Source: Diprion similis (Eukaryota; Arthropoda; Insecta; Hymenoptera; Diprionidae). From it: a DNA stretch of 64,000 nt. The stretch spans positions 806,001 to 870,000 of the forward strand of contig NC_060105.1 of assembly GCF_021155765.1 (NCBI RefSeq), given 5' to 3'. Position numbers and translations under genes: made by a program. Under the pieces are notes generated by a model. It worked only from the letters and a program-made list of their open reading frames with translations, searched no databases and was not told the DNA's origin. This document shows positions 12,301 through 24,194 of this stretch, piece by piece. Position 1 is the first letter of the stretch. Each line of letters opens with the position of its first letter.

Positions 12301-14940
12301 TGGTCAGAGTTGTGATTTGATATTCAACTGATATGTCCTACCTGACGAGTTAGTTCACGTTATCAGCAGCGCAGGTGTAAACAGAGTTCCAAATTTACTA
12401 CAAACAGCCTTACACGTAGACATTATCGAACATGGAAACTCAAACTTATTAGAAAGTGAGAAATTTAGAGTCTCAATCTAGCTGTTACAGATCACTTTGC
12501 CAGAGTTTTTCTCAGTGCGAATCTTTTTTCGGTGTAATACATATATAAAAAAAAGTAAGACGAACGGCTAAATTTTCTTAATCATAAAATTTGTGCAACA
12601 GTATCATTATTAAAAAGTTCTTTTATAAAACGTAGCCTATTACAACTAGTATCACTTTTGTGTCACTTTGATTATCAGTTACGATGGCACGGGGTTCAGG
12701 CTTCTTTGGTTTGAACCGGTGCTGATCTTGGTGCACGTCATGAGATTTCTTCTTCAACGTCCCGACAGACTTGCACTCGCGTCTAATTACCGTCAGCCGT
12801 AGTCCAGGTCGGACATTTTGGTATTCGAACAGTCGCCTCGGTCGCCGTTCCGAGGCATGTGAAAGACCGCTAACCCTTGTCACCGGATTCAACCCCGCCG
12901 ATACCTTCCCGCTAAACCCAACCCTCCATCCCTCTGACCGACGTCACACTACCCGACTGACCAATCGTACGTTACCCCCAGCAAACCACCGTATTGTATA
13001 TATCGGAGCGTGTTTCGCTTTATTTCTCTCACCCCGACCCTCGTAAGTCACGATTTTTATCGGGTTTTAGCTCGTCGGTTTGCTCTACTTTCGATTACGC
13101 CGGGTACCTGCACACACTTTTTTAAGACTCAATTTATAAACTGTCAGAATAGTTAGAATTTTCTGAAATTTATGAATCGATCGTCCCATCCTTGGATTTT
13201 TCACATAAATACTGTTGGGATTTCTAAGGTAAGCTTCGAATACATTGCCACGAATCGTTTGCCTTCAAGTATGAAAAAGCAAGGAGTTTTGTTGTTTTTT
13301 GATAGAAAAAAAATGCTCTTCGACGCTTGACGTCTCTGACCCGTGAACCACGTTCGACTAAACTAGTGAACTTATTGCTTTCGCAGGTCGCCGAACACGT
13401 GGGAAGTTAGATATCGATATAATACAAACGCTTGCGTAGAGCGGTGAGTCAGAACGTGGGTCATTAGATAGAATGAAACTTGACGCTATATCCCGAATCG
13501 GTAGGGTTCCGACGTTCTTTGTGTTGCACAATCAGTTTCGAAAACTTACTCCGTAGTATCCAATAGCCTTCGCTTTGAAAAGCAAGTAGATATACCTGGT
13601 CAACTATACTTATAGTAAGATTAAGGACCGATAATTCCACATTATCCAGAAAAGAACATTTTACAGATTAAGTTATTTCTTGAATACTCCAATGCACAGA
13701 AAACAGGAATCCGAACGCAAAGCTCAATTTCAAATATTTATTGAGCACTGTTATTTTAAGTTCATGTTCTACAAAACTTCATATCCAATTACCCGTATCT
13801 TTAACTTACGTTTCCCTTCACGCAATCTGTTAACCATGCAGTTAAAACACAGGTTTTCAATTGCTTCGTCAATCCATGAGGCCGAAATGATGTTTTTATA
13901 TATATATATATATGTGTAAATTCACAAAATACCAATGCTCGCTGTATTTCTGCTCTGTTGCAAATATATTCTTGCTAGCCGTAGGGTAACTGACGCGAGA
14001 TAAATTCAGAATAATGCTTCTGGGGGCGGCGAATATTTCGCAACTACGTAAGGCTGGCGTTAGGGGTGAGAAGTTGGGAAGCTTATCTCCTTCCTGGACG
14101 TCAGCATTGCGTGGCACACTATGCTAATCCCTTTGTTCGACCACGTACCGCAATCCACTGAACACTCCGGTTACCTCCACCGCGGTCTGGCTCAAGTCAT
14201 TTTTACTTTTTATCGTGGTTTTACATCCAGAAACTTACTCGTTGACTTGCTAGTCTAACAATAAGCTACACATGAGATCAATGGTTCAAAATTATTTACA
14301 TTGGACAAACGCTGCATTATTTTGTATTTCTATAAATGTTAATTACATTTATTTTCTATGACAAAAAGTTTCCGGTCACTAAGAATCCCCGTAAAAATAA
14401 AGCTTATCTCTCTTGATTCTTGACTAAATTTCGAGCGGTTTTGAAAGACGCCTAGTAGTTACTTCGGAGAAATTTTTAGAAAGAAAATGATTGCGAAAAT
14501 TTTTTAATCACCACAGCATTCTGTAATAACAGAAGATTAGCCCAAATCTTTTTGAATTGCCTTTAGGGCATTGCAACGTGCATCTATATATTTTTCCGCC
14601 TTGCAGGAAAACCGAGGCACATTCATCGGCCGCTAATCACTTTGTTCCACTTTCGAAGGGTGATTTCAATTCCGAATTTATTAGTCATTTCTATGTTTGA
14701 ACGTGCTATGATATTACGATATCCATTTCTGATAATTCTGCTATAGTCGACACACCGCAGGTGAGACATATTGTACGAGATAATGCAATACACAAGACTA
14801 ATGGTGGCTGTTTGAATTTGACGCTAGTGTTTCATCAAGGTGTTTGTAAATATCTATTCTAATTAGCTTATCGAACGCGGAAGGCCGGGAGGAAAACGTG
14901 TTGTGAACGGAAAGTAGGGGTCTCGTTGTATTCTCGTTTA
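9395..14940. other. Intergenic region between the left-hand cadherin and the astacin gene
   Basis: No gene could be supported here. ORFs are short, lack family motifs and have no convincing splice partners. A TATA-like run (GATATATAC on the minus strand, near 13000) and isolated minus-strand donor-like sites near 13550 and 14236 could belong to a 5' UTR exon of the left-hand cadherin, but nothing fixes them. A (TA)n run lies at about 13897-13914. Confidence 0.5.
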
Positions 14941-14947
14941 TATAAAG
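14941..14947 (+). promoter_or_regulatory. TATA box of the astacin gene
   Basis: TATAAAG starts 84 bp before the astacin start codon. Initiation about 30 bp downstream would fall in the pyrimidine-rich stretch near 14970 and give a 5' UTR of about 55 nt. The spacing is typical of a focused arthropod promoter. Confidence 0.6.
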
Positions 14948-15024
14948 AGGCGGACAGTTATTTTCTCGTTCTTTTCTCAACCCCTCTTCTTTCGGTCGAC
15001 ATCGTTATCCAACCGAGCTGAGAA

Positions 15025-16099
15025 ATGAATCCCGTTATTCGGCACTTCGTACCTCTGTGTATAATTGGTTTCGTCGGATGCCTACCCTTGGACTTGGATA
15101 TGACGGCCGGACTTCGAACTAGTAGATTCGTTGATGAAGGAAGTCTTCTTGAGGGAGACATCATCTCATTGAAAAATATGCGTGTGAGTATTGACCTACA
15201 TGCCGCGTGATCACTCTCTAGTCACATACGCGTCTAAAAATTTATGCTATTGCTGCGAACTCCATGTTCCAGCCCAAGAATCTTGTTCGCAAACCATCAG
15301 AGCTCTGGCCAAACAAAATATTTCCTTACACGTTCAGCAAGGATTTCAACGATCTACAAAAATTTAACGTGGAAACCGCTTTGCGAGATTTGGCATCTAA
15401 AACGTGCATCCAATTTCGGGAGAGAACTGACGAGCCTACCTTCGTTGTTTTCAAGAATTACGCCAAGATTTGCGCCTCAGCAGTTGGCTACGCAGATCTT
15501 CGGTGAGTGTTTACAACCCTCGTACTTCGAAATCAACAGAATGATTTGCGTTTCCTTATTTCATCAGAAACTTCGGAGGTGAAATGCCAATTTACGTATC
15601 AGCTCCCGGATGTGAGAGGAGAGGGCAGATTCAGCACGAAGTGTTACATTCGTTGGGTTTTTGGCACGAGCATGCTCGTCCTGATAGAGATGAATATGTC
15701 ACCGTTCATTGGGAAAATATTCGTCCTGGTAAGGTGGTTGCGCTAATATTCAACTGCCCTGTTAGATCATCCTCCTGAATCCCTATCTAGTTAGGAAGGA
15801 GAGACTCTTCGATACGCTTCGATTCGATCAATGCATTTTCAGGTTCGGAAAGCAACTTTGAACCAAGGACGTGGGACGAAACCGATACTCTTGGTATGCC
15901 CTACGACCTTAATAGTGTTATGCACTACAGTGATAAGGCCTTCAGTAGAAATGAAAGCCCGACGTTGACCGCAAAATATCCTCCATTGGACGTGAATATG
16001 GGTCAAAGATTTCGAGTCAGTAAACTCGATATTGCTAAACTTAATCGTCTTTACGAGTGCGATAATCGGTATTACAAGGGATATGAGCTTGAAGCGTAG
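15025..16099 (+). CDS. Secreted astacin-family zinc metalloprotease (M12A), single-domain
   Basis: Exons 15025-15183, 15273-15502, 15568-15728 and 15843-16099 join to 807 nt (268 residues plus stop), with GT-AG ends and matching phases. It is predicted to be a secreted zinc endopeptidase. A signal peptide (residues 1-19) precedes a short propeptide carrying LLEGDI, which matches the FxGD-type aspartate switch that caps the zinc in the zymogen. The catalytic domain begins near RKPSELWPN. The zinc site is HEVLHSLGFWHEHARPDRD with ligands His153, His157 and His163 and base Glu154. The Met-turn is SVMHY (Met210, Tyr212). Four Cys (in KTCIQF, KICAS, APGCE, YECD) match the two conserved astacin disulfides. 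No EGF or CUB domain follows, so it is the minimal form. Its substrate is unknown. It lies between two cadherin genes on the opposite strand. Confidence 0.93.
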
Positions 16100-16100
16100 T

Positions 16101-16106
16101 TTATTT
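16101..16106 (-). terminator. Candidate poly(A) signal of the Cad87A-like gene
   Basis: On the minus strand an AATAAA hexamer lies about 520 nt beyond the stop codon at 16628. I saw no other canonical minus-strand AATAAA between 16107 and 16627. If used, the cadherin 3' UTR would run through the whole astacin 3' UTR. Confidence 0.4.
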
Positions 16107-16298
16107 TTTTATAATTACCATTATTTAAATTACAAAATATTATCTACAACGTGGTTGTGTATAAGCTATTCGTTATTCTAATCGTAAAGTCGATGTCATA
16201 TTACAGAAGTCTTTCTTTCTTTTGTTGTTTTCTTTCCAAAAGTCATACAAAAAGAATTTACCTGGCTTTTACTATTATACTTGGTTTAAATTAAAACA

Positions 16299-16308
16299 AA
16301 TAAATAAA
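16299..16308 (+). terminator. Poly(A) signals of the astacin gene
   Basis: Two overlapping AATAAA hexamers (16299 and 16303) are the first canonical plus-strand signals after the astacin stop codon, giving a 3' UTR of roughly 220 nt. A further AATAAATAAATAAA run lies near 16421. Confidence 0.5.
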
Positions 16309-16627
16309 AAACAGGGTTTCTCTTTGGTGCTACCGTAACAACTATAAAAATGAAACAGAAACAAAAACACAATAATTTCGTGTGAAACGTTCGTAAAGAA
16401 TTACAGATACAATTCGTTCGAATAAATAAATAAAACAGTAATAATATAACGATGCCAGCTATTTACATTGGGATAGGTAACCTTAAGTTAATAAATATCC
16501 ATAATCGCTAACCGTACACACCGTAGAAAATTTGGTGTAATCAAACATTGTAAATTTCAATGAAGACCGTAGAGTACGATTGTTAAGCCACACTCTCCGT
16601 ACTTGTAAAAAATATCTCATACGAAAA

Positions 16628-19600
16628 CTACAATTCAGTAGTTTCCAATTTCTTCCCCAGGGGATTATTAACCACTGGGTTATGGGCCCGAAAGGGGCCT
16701 GGTTCTCGGCCCAGGTCGTTCTGTTCTTCAGTACCGCTGTCTATGCTGCTGCTGAAAAATACAATCGATGAGAAACATTCTCTTAGAATATTTATGTACG
16801 TTTGAATTGATTCTTACCTTGCCAGAGAACCGGTCCTTGGTTGAATGTAATAGGGATTGCTGTCGCGCCGTTGCACGTCGTTGAGGTTCGATTCGTTCAT
16901 AGTATCTTCGTTGTTCAGAGCATTTTCGTCGAGGGAATCTCTGTCGGACATGTGACTGTGATAAAGCGTCAGAATTTTATTTCTCGCCGTCAGTAAAACT
17001 TCCTCACAATATCATGCGACCGCGTTCGTACTCACCTGAAAGATTCGTCGTTCTTAAACCACTCGTTTTCATAAGCGTGCATCCATATCGGGTTGGACCC
17101 TTCCATGCTGTGCTTATTCGTATTTGGTACCCGTCCAGGACCGCGGATGAACTCAGAATCGGTAGTGCCTGAAAATAAATGACTGGTTAAACAACCAACT
17201 TTTTAATTCACAATATAAAAACCAAAGAAGAGAGACTCACTGAACGGCGATGCTTTTGCTGCCTTTAGCTGTCGTCGGAACGATGCTCTCTGCGACAGGC
17301 ACAATGCTATGCAGAGTATCAACAACGCCCCAAGGAACAGAGTCAAAGCCAACAGCCACAGGGTTGTTCCGGCTTGTTCTACTTGTACAACAGCCTGCGC
17401 CTGGGCTGGCTGAGTGTCAAGGACGTTGAACTCCTTGAAGAGAGTGTCCAGCTTCTCAATGTTCCGATCCACCAGTGCCAAGACGTCAGATACTTCGAGA
17501 ATCGAATTATCCTGACGATTGACCAGATGAATATAAAGATCAGTTCTGGTTCGATCCACTGACCCGTCCTGATTTTCGTGGATCTTGTAGTCGTCAACGT
17601 TAACTATGGCGCCTGTCACGTTACCCAAAACTCTGCGAAAGATCGGCAAATTATTTCAAGCGATTCGACATCACGTGTGACATTTTTATCTGTACTGTTG
17701 ATTGTTTACTCACTCGCGGAATGTTTCAATCCCTTGACGAATTTCCGGTGGATGCTGTCGTAAAACGAATCGAACCCGCTGATCTTCTCTTAATAAGTAT
17801 ATGAAAACTCGCGCCACGTCCTTCAAGCCGTCCGTGTCGTTTGCTAGTACCTGTCAATTGCAGAGTTATTATTGTGATCAGTATTAAGTTCCATCGATAT
17901 CTGCTTGTGAAACAATGAAATTACCACAAAATCGAAGTATCCTTTCATCCCGCGCTGAGGATCGAAGTTGAGGCTTACTGCGCCGGTGATTCTATCCACC
18001 AAAAACGGTTGATTTTTGACATCATCGAGACCCTCGGACAGTGTCATCTGAATTTTACCAATCTGATAGTAGCTGACTGCTGCGTTGTCACCCGCGTCCA
18101 AATCTACAGCCTGGAAAAATCAAGTACCTTTTTAAATCGATCCTCGGACCGCTTTTACAATAAATCAACTCCTACTAATTACCTTGACTTGCATAAACTG
18201 TGTTCCGAAATCTGCTTCCGTTGTTACTCCGCCGGTAAAAACTCGTCTGATGAATCTCGGTGGGTTATCGTTGATGTCGCTGACCTCAACGACCACTTTT
18301 AGCAACGTGTCGTCAGCCGCGTCGAAGAAACTCTCGTTAGCGGGTATCGTGTTGCAGTCTTCTGTGGCTTTGATCAGCAGTAGATGCTCCTCTTGCACTT
18401 CGCGGTCAAGTTTTTTAGCTGCCTGTAAATCAGTATACGAAACAGTTTCTTTTTTCCGATCATATTTACGGGGAAATAAAAGGTTTAATTCCGTCGTACT
18501 GTTAATTCGTGAGAATAGTGGTCCAGATTAAAGGTCTCGTCATCGTTACCGCCGACTATGAAATAGCAGACTTGACTCGGGGGATCGTCTAGGTCGTCAA
18601 CCTCATCCCTATCGATAGTCTCCGGTAAAATAACGCTTTCCGAGCCAGCGGCCATCTCCTCGGTAAAATGAACGTTGAAGACATCGATCAAAAACTGTGG
18701 CTCGTAATCGTTGATGTTCCTGACATAGATTATTAAGTCGAGATCGGAACTGAGCGGTGTAGGTATTCCCAGGTCATAAGCTTCGACACGAATCTATGAA
18801 GGTATTGTGTTAATGCAACGGTTTGAATATGAAACCCACTTGAGAATTAGAGAATCTCATTTTTGGCAAATGGGGATTATCGAAATTACCGTACCTCGTA
18901 AATCTTCTGGGTTTCTCTATCAAGCGGAAGCCTCAACGATACGACACCAGTTTTGTCATCGATCAAAAACGTCCGCCAATGACCAGCGTGATCTTGTTTC
19001 AACCTATAGTGCACTTCTCCGTTCAGGCCAGTGTCACTGTCCGTTGCTTCAACCTGGACGACGATCGATCCTACGGTGACGTTCTGAAAATATCGACAAC
19101 TTCGAAAGTATTCACTCCAATTATGGAGCTTATATCAACATGGAAATGACAAACTCTATATACCTCAGCAACTCGAACAGTAGTATTATGCTGAGGACTG
19201 ATGAACACAGGGGCGTTGTCGTTGTAGTCCAAAACGCAAATATGGAGAGTTGCTTCAACCTTGTTGACCGGACTCCCCGAGTCTCGTGCTTCGAGATGCA
19301 GGCTGTAATTTCCAAAGCGTCCCTTCAATGATCGTCGTGCTGTAACTCTGGCGGTCCAGAAATCCGTCTGTTCCAAGTTGAAGAGGCCTACAACCGAAGA
19401 TGTAATCTCAATTATTGTAATAATTGGCTAACGTTGAGCGTGGTTTTCAGAGCTACACACCCATCTCGTTGCCAGATAGAATTTTGAACATCACGCGACC
19501 GTTCGGCGTCAGCGGATCATCGGCGTCTTTGGCTTTGATAACGGTAACTGCGTCCCGGATCTCATGAAATTCAGAGATACTCACGCACGTCTCTGGTACT

Positions 19601-22600
19601 TCAACGGTTGGAGAATTGTCATTTACGTCAAGTACAGTAACGCTGTGTGAAGAGTAAATTTCATTCGAGATACGAAAAGATATTACATCAATGTTGCTCA
19701 GGTAGCAGTGTAAGGAATCTTACTGGATCTGCTTGAAGGCGTTTCTAGACTCTCCAGCTGTGTAGCCAAATTGATAATTGTCCCAGGCTTCGATCACCAA
19801 AGAATAGGAACTCCGTGTTTCCCAATCTAGAGCATCGGCTACGGTGAGTGATCCAGTTTCAGAGTTGATAGCAAACTTTCCCTGTTTAATGACAACCGAA
19901 AATGAGTTGCACATCAGACTGATAAAGTATTCATTCAATGGTAGAAATTAGAAAATGCTTACCTGAGAAGCCATGCGATCAAGCAAATATGTTACTCTGC
20001 CAAAATCTCCGCTGTCTGGATCCATCGCTTCAATGACCGCAATCTCCGTTCCCACCGCCGCGTCTTCACGGACCGTCAAATTGTTTAGTTCGCTCACGAA
20101 GTAAGGATTGTTATCGTTTTCGTCTAATACTTGAACATACACTTCAGCCAGGCTAGATCTATAAATTATACACAATTTTATAACCTGTCCAAGTCGATGA
20201 ATTTTGGAATCTTTACCTTGGTGGTATGCCCGAGTCTGTAGCTTTGACGGTAAGATTTAACCATGAGTAGAGTTCGCGGTCAATTTTGTTGGCTACAACC
20301 ATCTCTCCAGTTTCAGCATCAAGGTGTACCAGTTCGATTATCTCCTTAGGCCCTTCTAAGGAGTAAGTAATACTTCGATTCTTGTCTGCATCATCGGCAA
20401 CAATATTCGCTATACCGACTCCGTTTTTACTGTTCTCAGTAACCGACCGCCTATAGAAAGGTCTGCGAAACTTTGGGTTGTTGTCATTTTCGTCCTCGAT
20501 TACAATCGTCAGAGTTCCTGTGAAGCAAAATTTCATTGTAAGACAAGTGAGACCGGGATCGAACCACCCCAAATGCCACTCAAGTTTTCCAATACACACC
20601 GGAAGCTGTTTGCGGTCCTTTTATTGAAGCCAGATCCTCCACAACCAGACCGAGTCGAATCAGCTCCACTCTTTCTCTGTCCAGGATTCGGACAACCCTC
20701 AAGAGGCCGTCCAACGCGTTCAGCTCCAAGGCCGCCAAATAGTCGTACTCTTGAACACGGATCAAAGTTCCTTCCTCGTTTCTGGCTACTGAAGAGTTTG
20801 GATCAACTCGGTAGCGTAAAACTGGCGCAATATCGGGGTCGTTAGCAACAATGCGATGGACATAGGCACCAACCTGTATACAAGAATTCAATATTTCAAT
20901 TGTCACGAGTCATTTTACGAGTTCATAACTCGATTGAATCACTGACCTGAGTGTTTTCCCTAACAATTACAGTTCCTGGGTCGATAAACACCGGAGGCTT
21001 GTTATTGACGTCAATAATAGTGATGTTCACCATAACATTGGCGGTTCGTTGAACCTCAGTTCCACTGTCAATAGCAATCACGTCCAACGTATATCGCATC
21101 GTTTTCGGTGACGTCAAATCCGGATCCAAATTTGATCCTGGTGCTACACTGATGATGCCATTCTCGGGACCTATTATAAATTTGTCCCCAGCACCGCTTT
21201 GGATACGATAAACTATCTTGTTGTTCGGGGCCGATAGATCCTTATCCCAAGCCTTCACCTGTTGCATCATAAGGAGTTATTGAGATGTGACTTGACATTA
21301 ATGAGTAAAGCGATTTAAAATAACGTCGCTTGTTAATACCTGCAATATCGATGTACCACCGGGCACATCTTCCGGCACATTTTTCTTGTAGAGTGCCCTT
21401 TCGAAAGCTGGAGTGTTATCATTCACGTCCTTGAGATAGACGGTCAGAGGAGCATCTGAACTAAGGCTGGGAGTACCCATGTCCCGGGCTCTGACCGTCA
21501 AGCGAAGGGATCTTATAGCCGTTTCTCTGTGTCCCTGACTGATGGGCAACGCTTCATAGTCCATGGGATGCGCAGGTTTGATCACTCCTCGTTTCGGGTC
21601 AATAGTGAAATTGAACGAAAATTCGCCCGCCACAAGGGCATAGATGATCTCGCTGTTTCGCGTGCCTGCAAAATAAAGAAGTTCATTTCTGCTACTCTAC
21701 CCTGTAAGATTATACCACCAAAGATCTCGAACGATGCTAACCGTTCAAGTCAATGTCAAAAGCTTCCACGATAAGGGGAGACTCGAAGTTATCCTCGTTT
21801 TCAAGCAACACAGCTTCGTATTTGTTCTGCAAAAATACGGGAGGGTTGTCGTTGATATCATCTATGCTGACTATTAGCTGTGCGCTGTTTCTGTTGCCCC
21901 TGCCGAGATCGTCGCGAGCTTCTACAGTGAGAAAGTGTCTGGAGACTAATTCTCGGTCGAAACTTGGACCTGTCTGTTTCACCGTAATCACACCGGTAAC
22001 GGGGTTCATGATCAGCCTACAAAAAATAGATAATAACAGCCGAGTTTCTAACAGCCCAGTGATGCATTATCAATGCAGCAATTCTCACATATGCGCGATG
22101 CTTCCTCCTAGATTCGTGTAACGGACACCCCTGGTCCCGAAATTTCCATTGTCTTGATCCATAGCTTGAACCCAAGCAACGGTTGTACCAACCTCACAAT
22201 TCTCCGGCACCGAGACCTCATAAGTTGCGTTGGTGAACTCGGGATAGTTGTCGTTTTGATCTCGGATGAAGACAGTCACTGGAGCAACGCTGTACTTGGC
22301 TCCGGAAGTCAGAACCTCTTTGGCGACAAGGGTCAAGTTGACAACTACGATTGAAATTCATTGATTCATCGTTGGAATTGTTGATGAAATAAGTAAGTTA
22401 TGATATGAAAACAGCCTGACTGACTGACCTGTTCGTTCTTCGAAATCCAACTTCAAGGAATCTTTGACCCGGACGAGAAATGTCGCTTCATTAATACCGC
22501 GAGATGGTGTCACCTCGAATATCCCCTGGTCATCGTCGATGAACATTGTAAAGGTACCATTGGTTCCCTGCACAGCAAAAAGAGGATGAAGTGCACCATA

Positions 22601-24194
22601 ATTTTTTCAGAAGGCATCACATTCGAATCGTATCGTACCAAATCATGATCATAGACTTCCGGTATCGCGTCTCCAAGCATTGTTACAGGCGTGTTAAGAG
22701 GCGCGTTTTCGTTTATCTCAGCCGTGTACGAAGGACTGCGAAACGTCGGTGTCTCGTCGTTGACGTCCGTCAGAATGACAGTGACCTCGGTAGTCACCGA
22801 CGGCGCTGGAACGACCTTTGAAATCTCCGTCGCAGTGATCTCCAATATGAAAGCACCCTGGCTGTTATACTCCGCTTCTCGATCTAGATGAGCCCTGGTG
22901 AAAACATAGCCGGACCTTGCGTCGATGTCCATCAGCTGACTTGGCCCCTTCGTAATACGGTAGCTAACCTTGTTGTTTATACCTCTGTCACCATCGATGG
23001 CTCGAACTACAAAAAAGGACATATATTTTTCCTTGCGATTTTTAATAAAAACAAATATACTCGCGGAAGATTTCTGACGTACCTCGAAGAACAGGAGTAC
23101 CGACAGGCACATTTTCGCTGATTCTCGTGACTGGTGGAACAAATATGAATTCCGGAGGCTGGTCTTCCACGTCCTGCACTTTCACCAGAATTGCCGATGT
23201 CCCCGTGTTTACCTGTGATTAGTTACAGTGATCAGCACATTTCTTAGTACACGTGAAACTAATAATCAGAGGAAGAGAAATATTCATACCTTTTCATTTA
23301 TGGCACGATCTACAGCGAGGATTCTCAACTGGTATAGATATTTTCTTTCATAGTCAAGAGGGCCGACGAGCCGAACAATTCCCTTTCCGTTCACCGTCGT
23401 AATAGTAAAGGTCCCGTCGTCTCCGTCAAGCTCTTGAAGGTAATAGACGACTTGACCGTGAGCCCCTTCGTCGGCATCGGTTGCTTCGACGGTGGTCAGC
23501 ACACCGGGTCCAGAGTCCTCGCGGATGGTGAGGGTCGTTGGATGCGGCCGAAAAATTGGCGCATTGTCGTTCGTGTCTTCGACGAGGAGAAGCAGGCTCT
23601 GGGTTATGTAATTCCCATCGCCGAGCCGACCGTCGGTCAATGTCAGGACCAGAGGGTACTCATCCCTAGTCTGAAACACGGAGCAACACCCAGACAGTCA
23701 GAACCTGGATCCACGAGTACTCGACACAGCCTCCAGGATAGCTTACCTCCCTGTCGAGCTCCTTGTTCAGATACACATTTGCCTCGTTGGAAGTCATCCT
23801 CTCAACACGTATCACATCGCTGCCCGGCTGTTCGCGGACCCCAAAAGAAAGCACATCGCCGTCCGGGTCCATTGCACGCAGTCTGTATATTAAACTACCT
23901 GCAGGCAGTGTTAGATGATTTTGATTTTAATTTGATACAGCAGAAGTTTAGCGATTTTCTAATCTATTCGACATATTGTCGATTCTACTTACCGACTGGA
24001 GTTGCTGGGCCTTCCTTCAATCTCACCACGATTTCTGTCTGTCCATCGATAAGAAATCTCGGTGGATTATTGCTCGCCGAGCACAGAGGAAAAAGTAATA
24101 AAATGGTAGAGATTAGTAGGCATAATCTCTTGATTCTCGTCCTTTTGAACGTATGGCAAGGGTGAATTGTTTTCACTGCACCGGCTGTCGTCAT
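16628..24194 (-). CDS. Cad87A: CDH23-like cadherin (Cad87A), 14 cadherin repeats
   Basis: Minus-strand exons: 24194-23993, 23898-23747, 23670-23290, 23212-23083, 23006-22639, 22567-22429, 22344-22089, 22016-21742, 21665-21340, 21258-20947, 20873-20600, 20517-20217, 20158-19963, 19881-19724, 19642-19461, 19387-19164, 19083-18895, 18793-18500, 18422-18183, 18110-17925, 17850-17714, 17632-17241, 17168-17036, 16955-16818, 16751-16628. They total 5,709 nt, or 1,902 residues plus stop. The 24 introns are all 58-101 bp. A signal peptide (LLISTILLLFPLCSAS) precedes 14 cadherin repeats with DxNDNxPxF linkers (DTNDNAPIF, DINDNPPVF, DENDNNPKF). A membrane-proximal domain ends near LFKEFNVLDTQPAQ, a stretch I know from vertebrate CDH23. 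The transmembrane helix is about 1732-1753. The 149-residue tail ends in ETTEL, a class I PDZ ligand. Its role is calcium-dependent adhesion, probably apical or microvillar as for its relatives. Family assignment is strong; the exact symbol is less so. Confidence 0.9.
16746..16754 (-). other. Cad87A: Tandem NAG splice acceptor before the last Cad87A exon
   Basis: On the minus strand the acceptor reads CAGCAGCAG. Splicing after the first, second or third CAG keeps the frame and changes only the number of Ser residues in the tail (SSSI, SSI or SI). This is the NAGNAG arrangement known to produce single-residue isoforms. The PDZ ligand is unaffected. Confidence 0.6.

Noticed and set aside
20518..20599. 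tRNA T-arm-like GGTTCGATCCC on the minus strand
   Set aside because: It lies in an 82-bp intron of the Cad87A-like gene, too short for a tRNA plus splice signals, and the stems do not pair.
23434..24165. Plus-strand 243-codon ORF
   Set aside because: It crosses several exons and introns of the Cad87A-like gene on the other strand and shows no domain.
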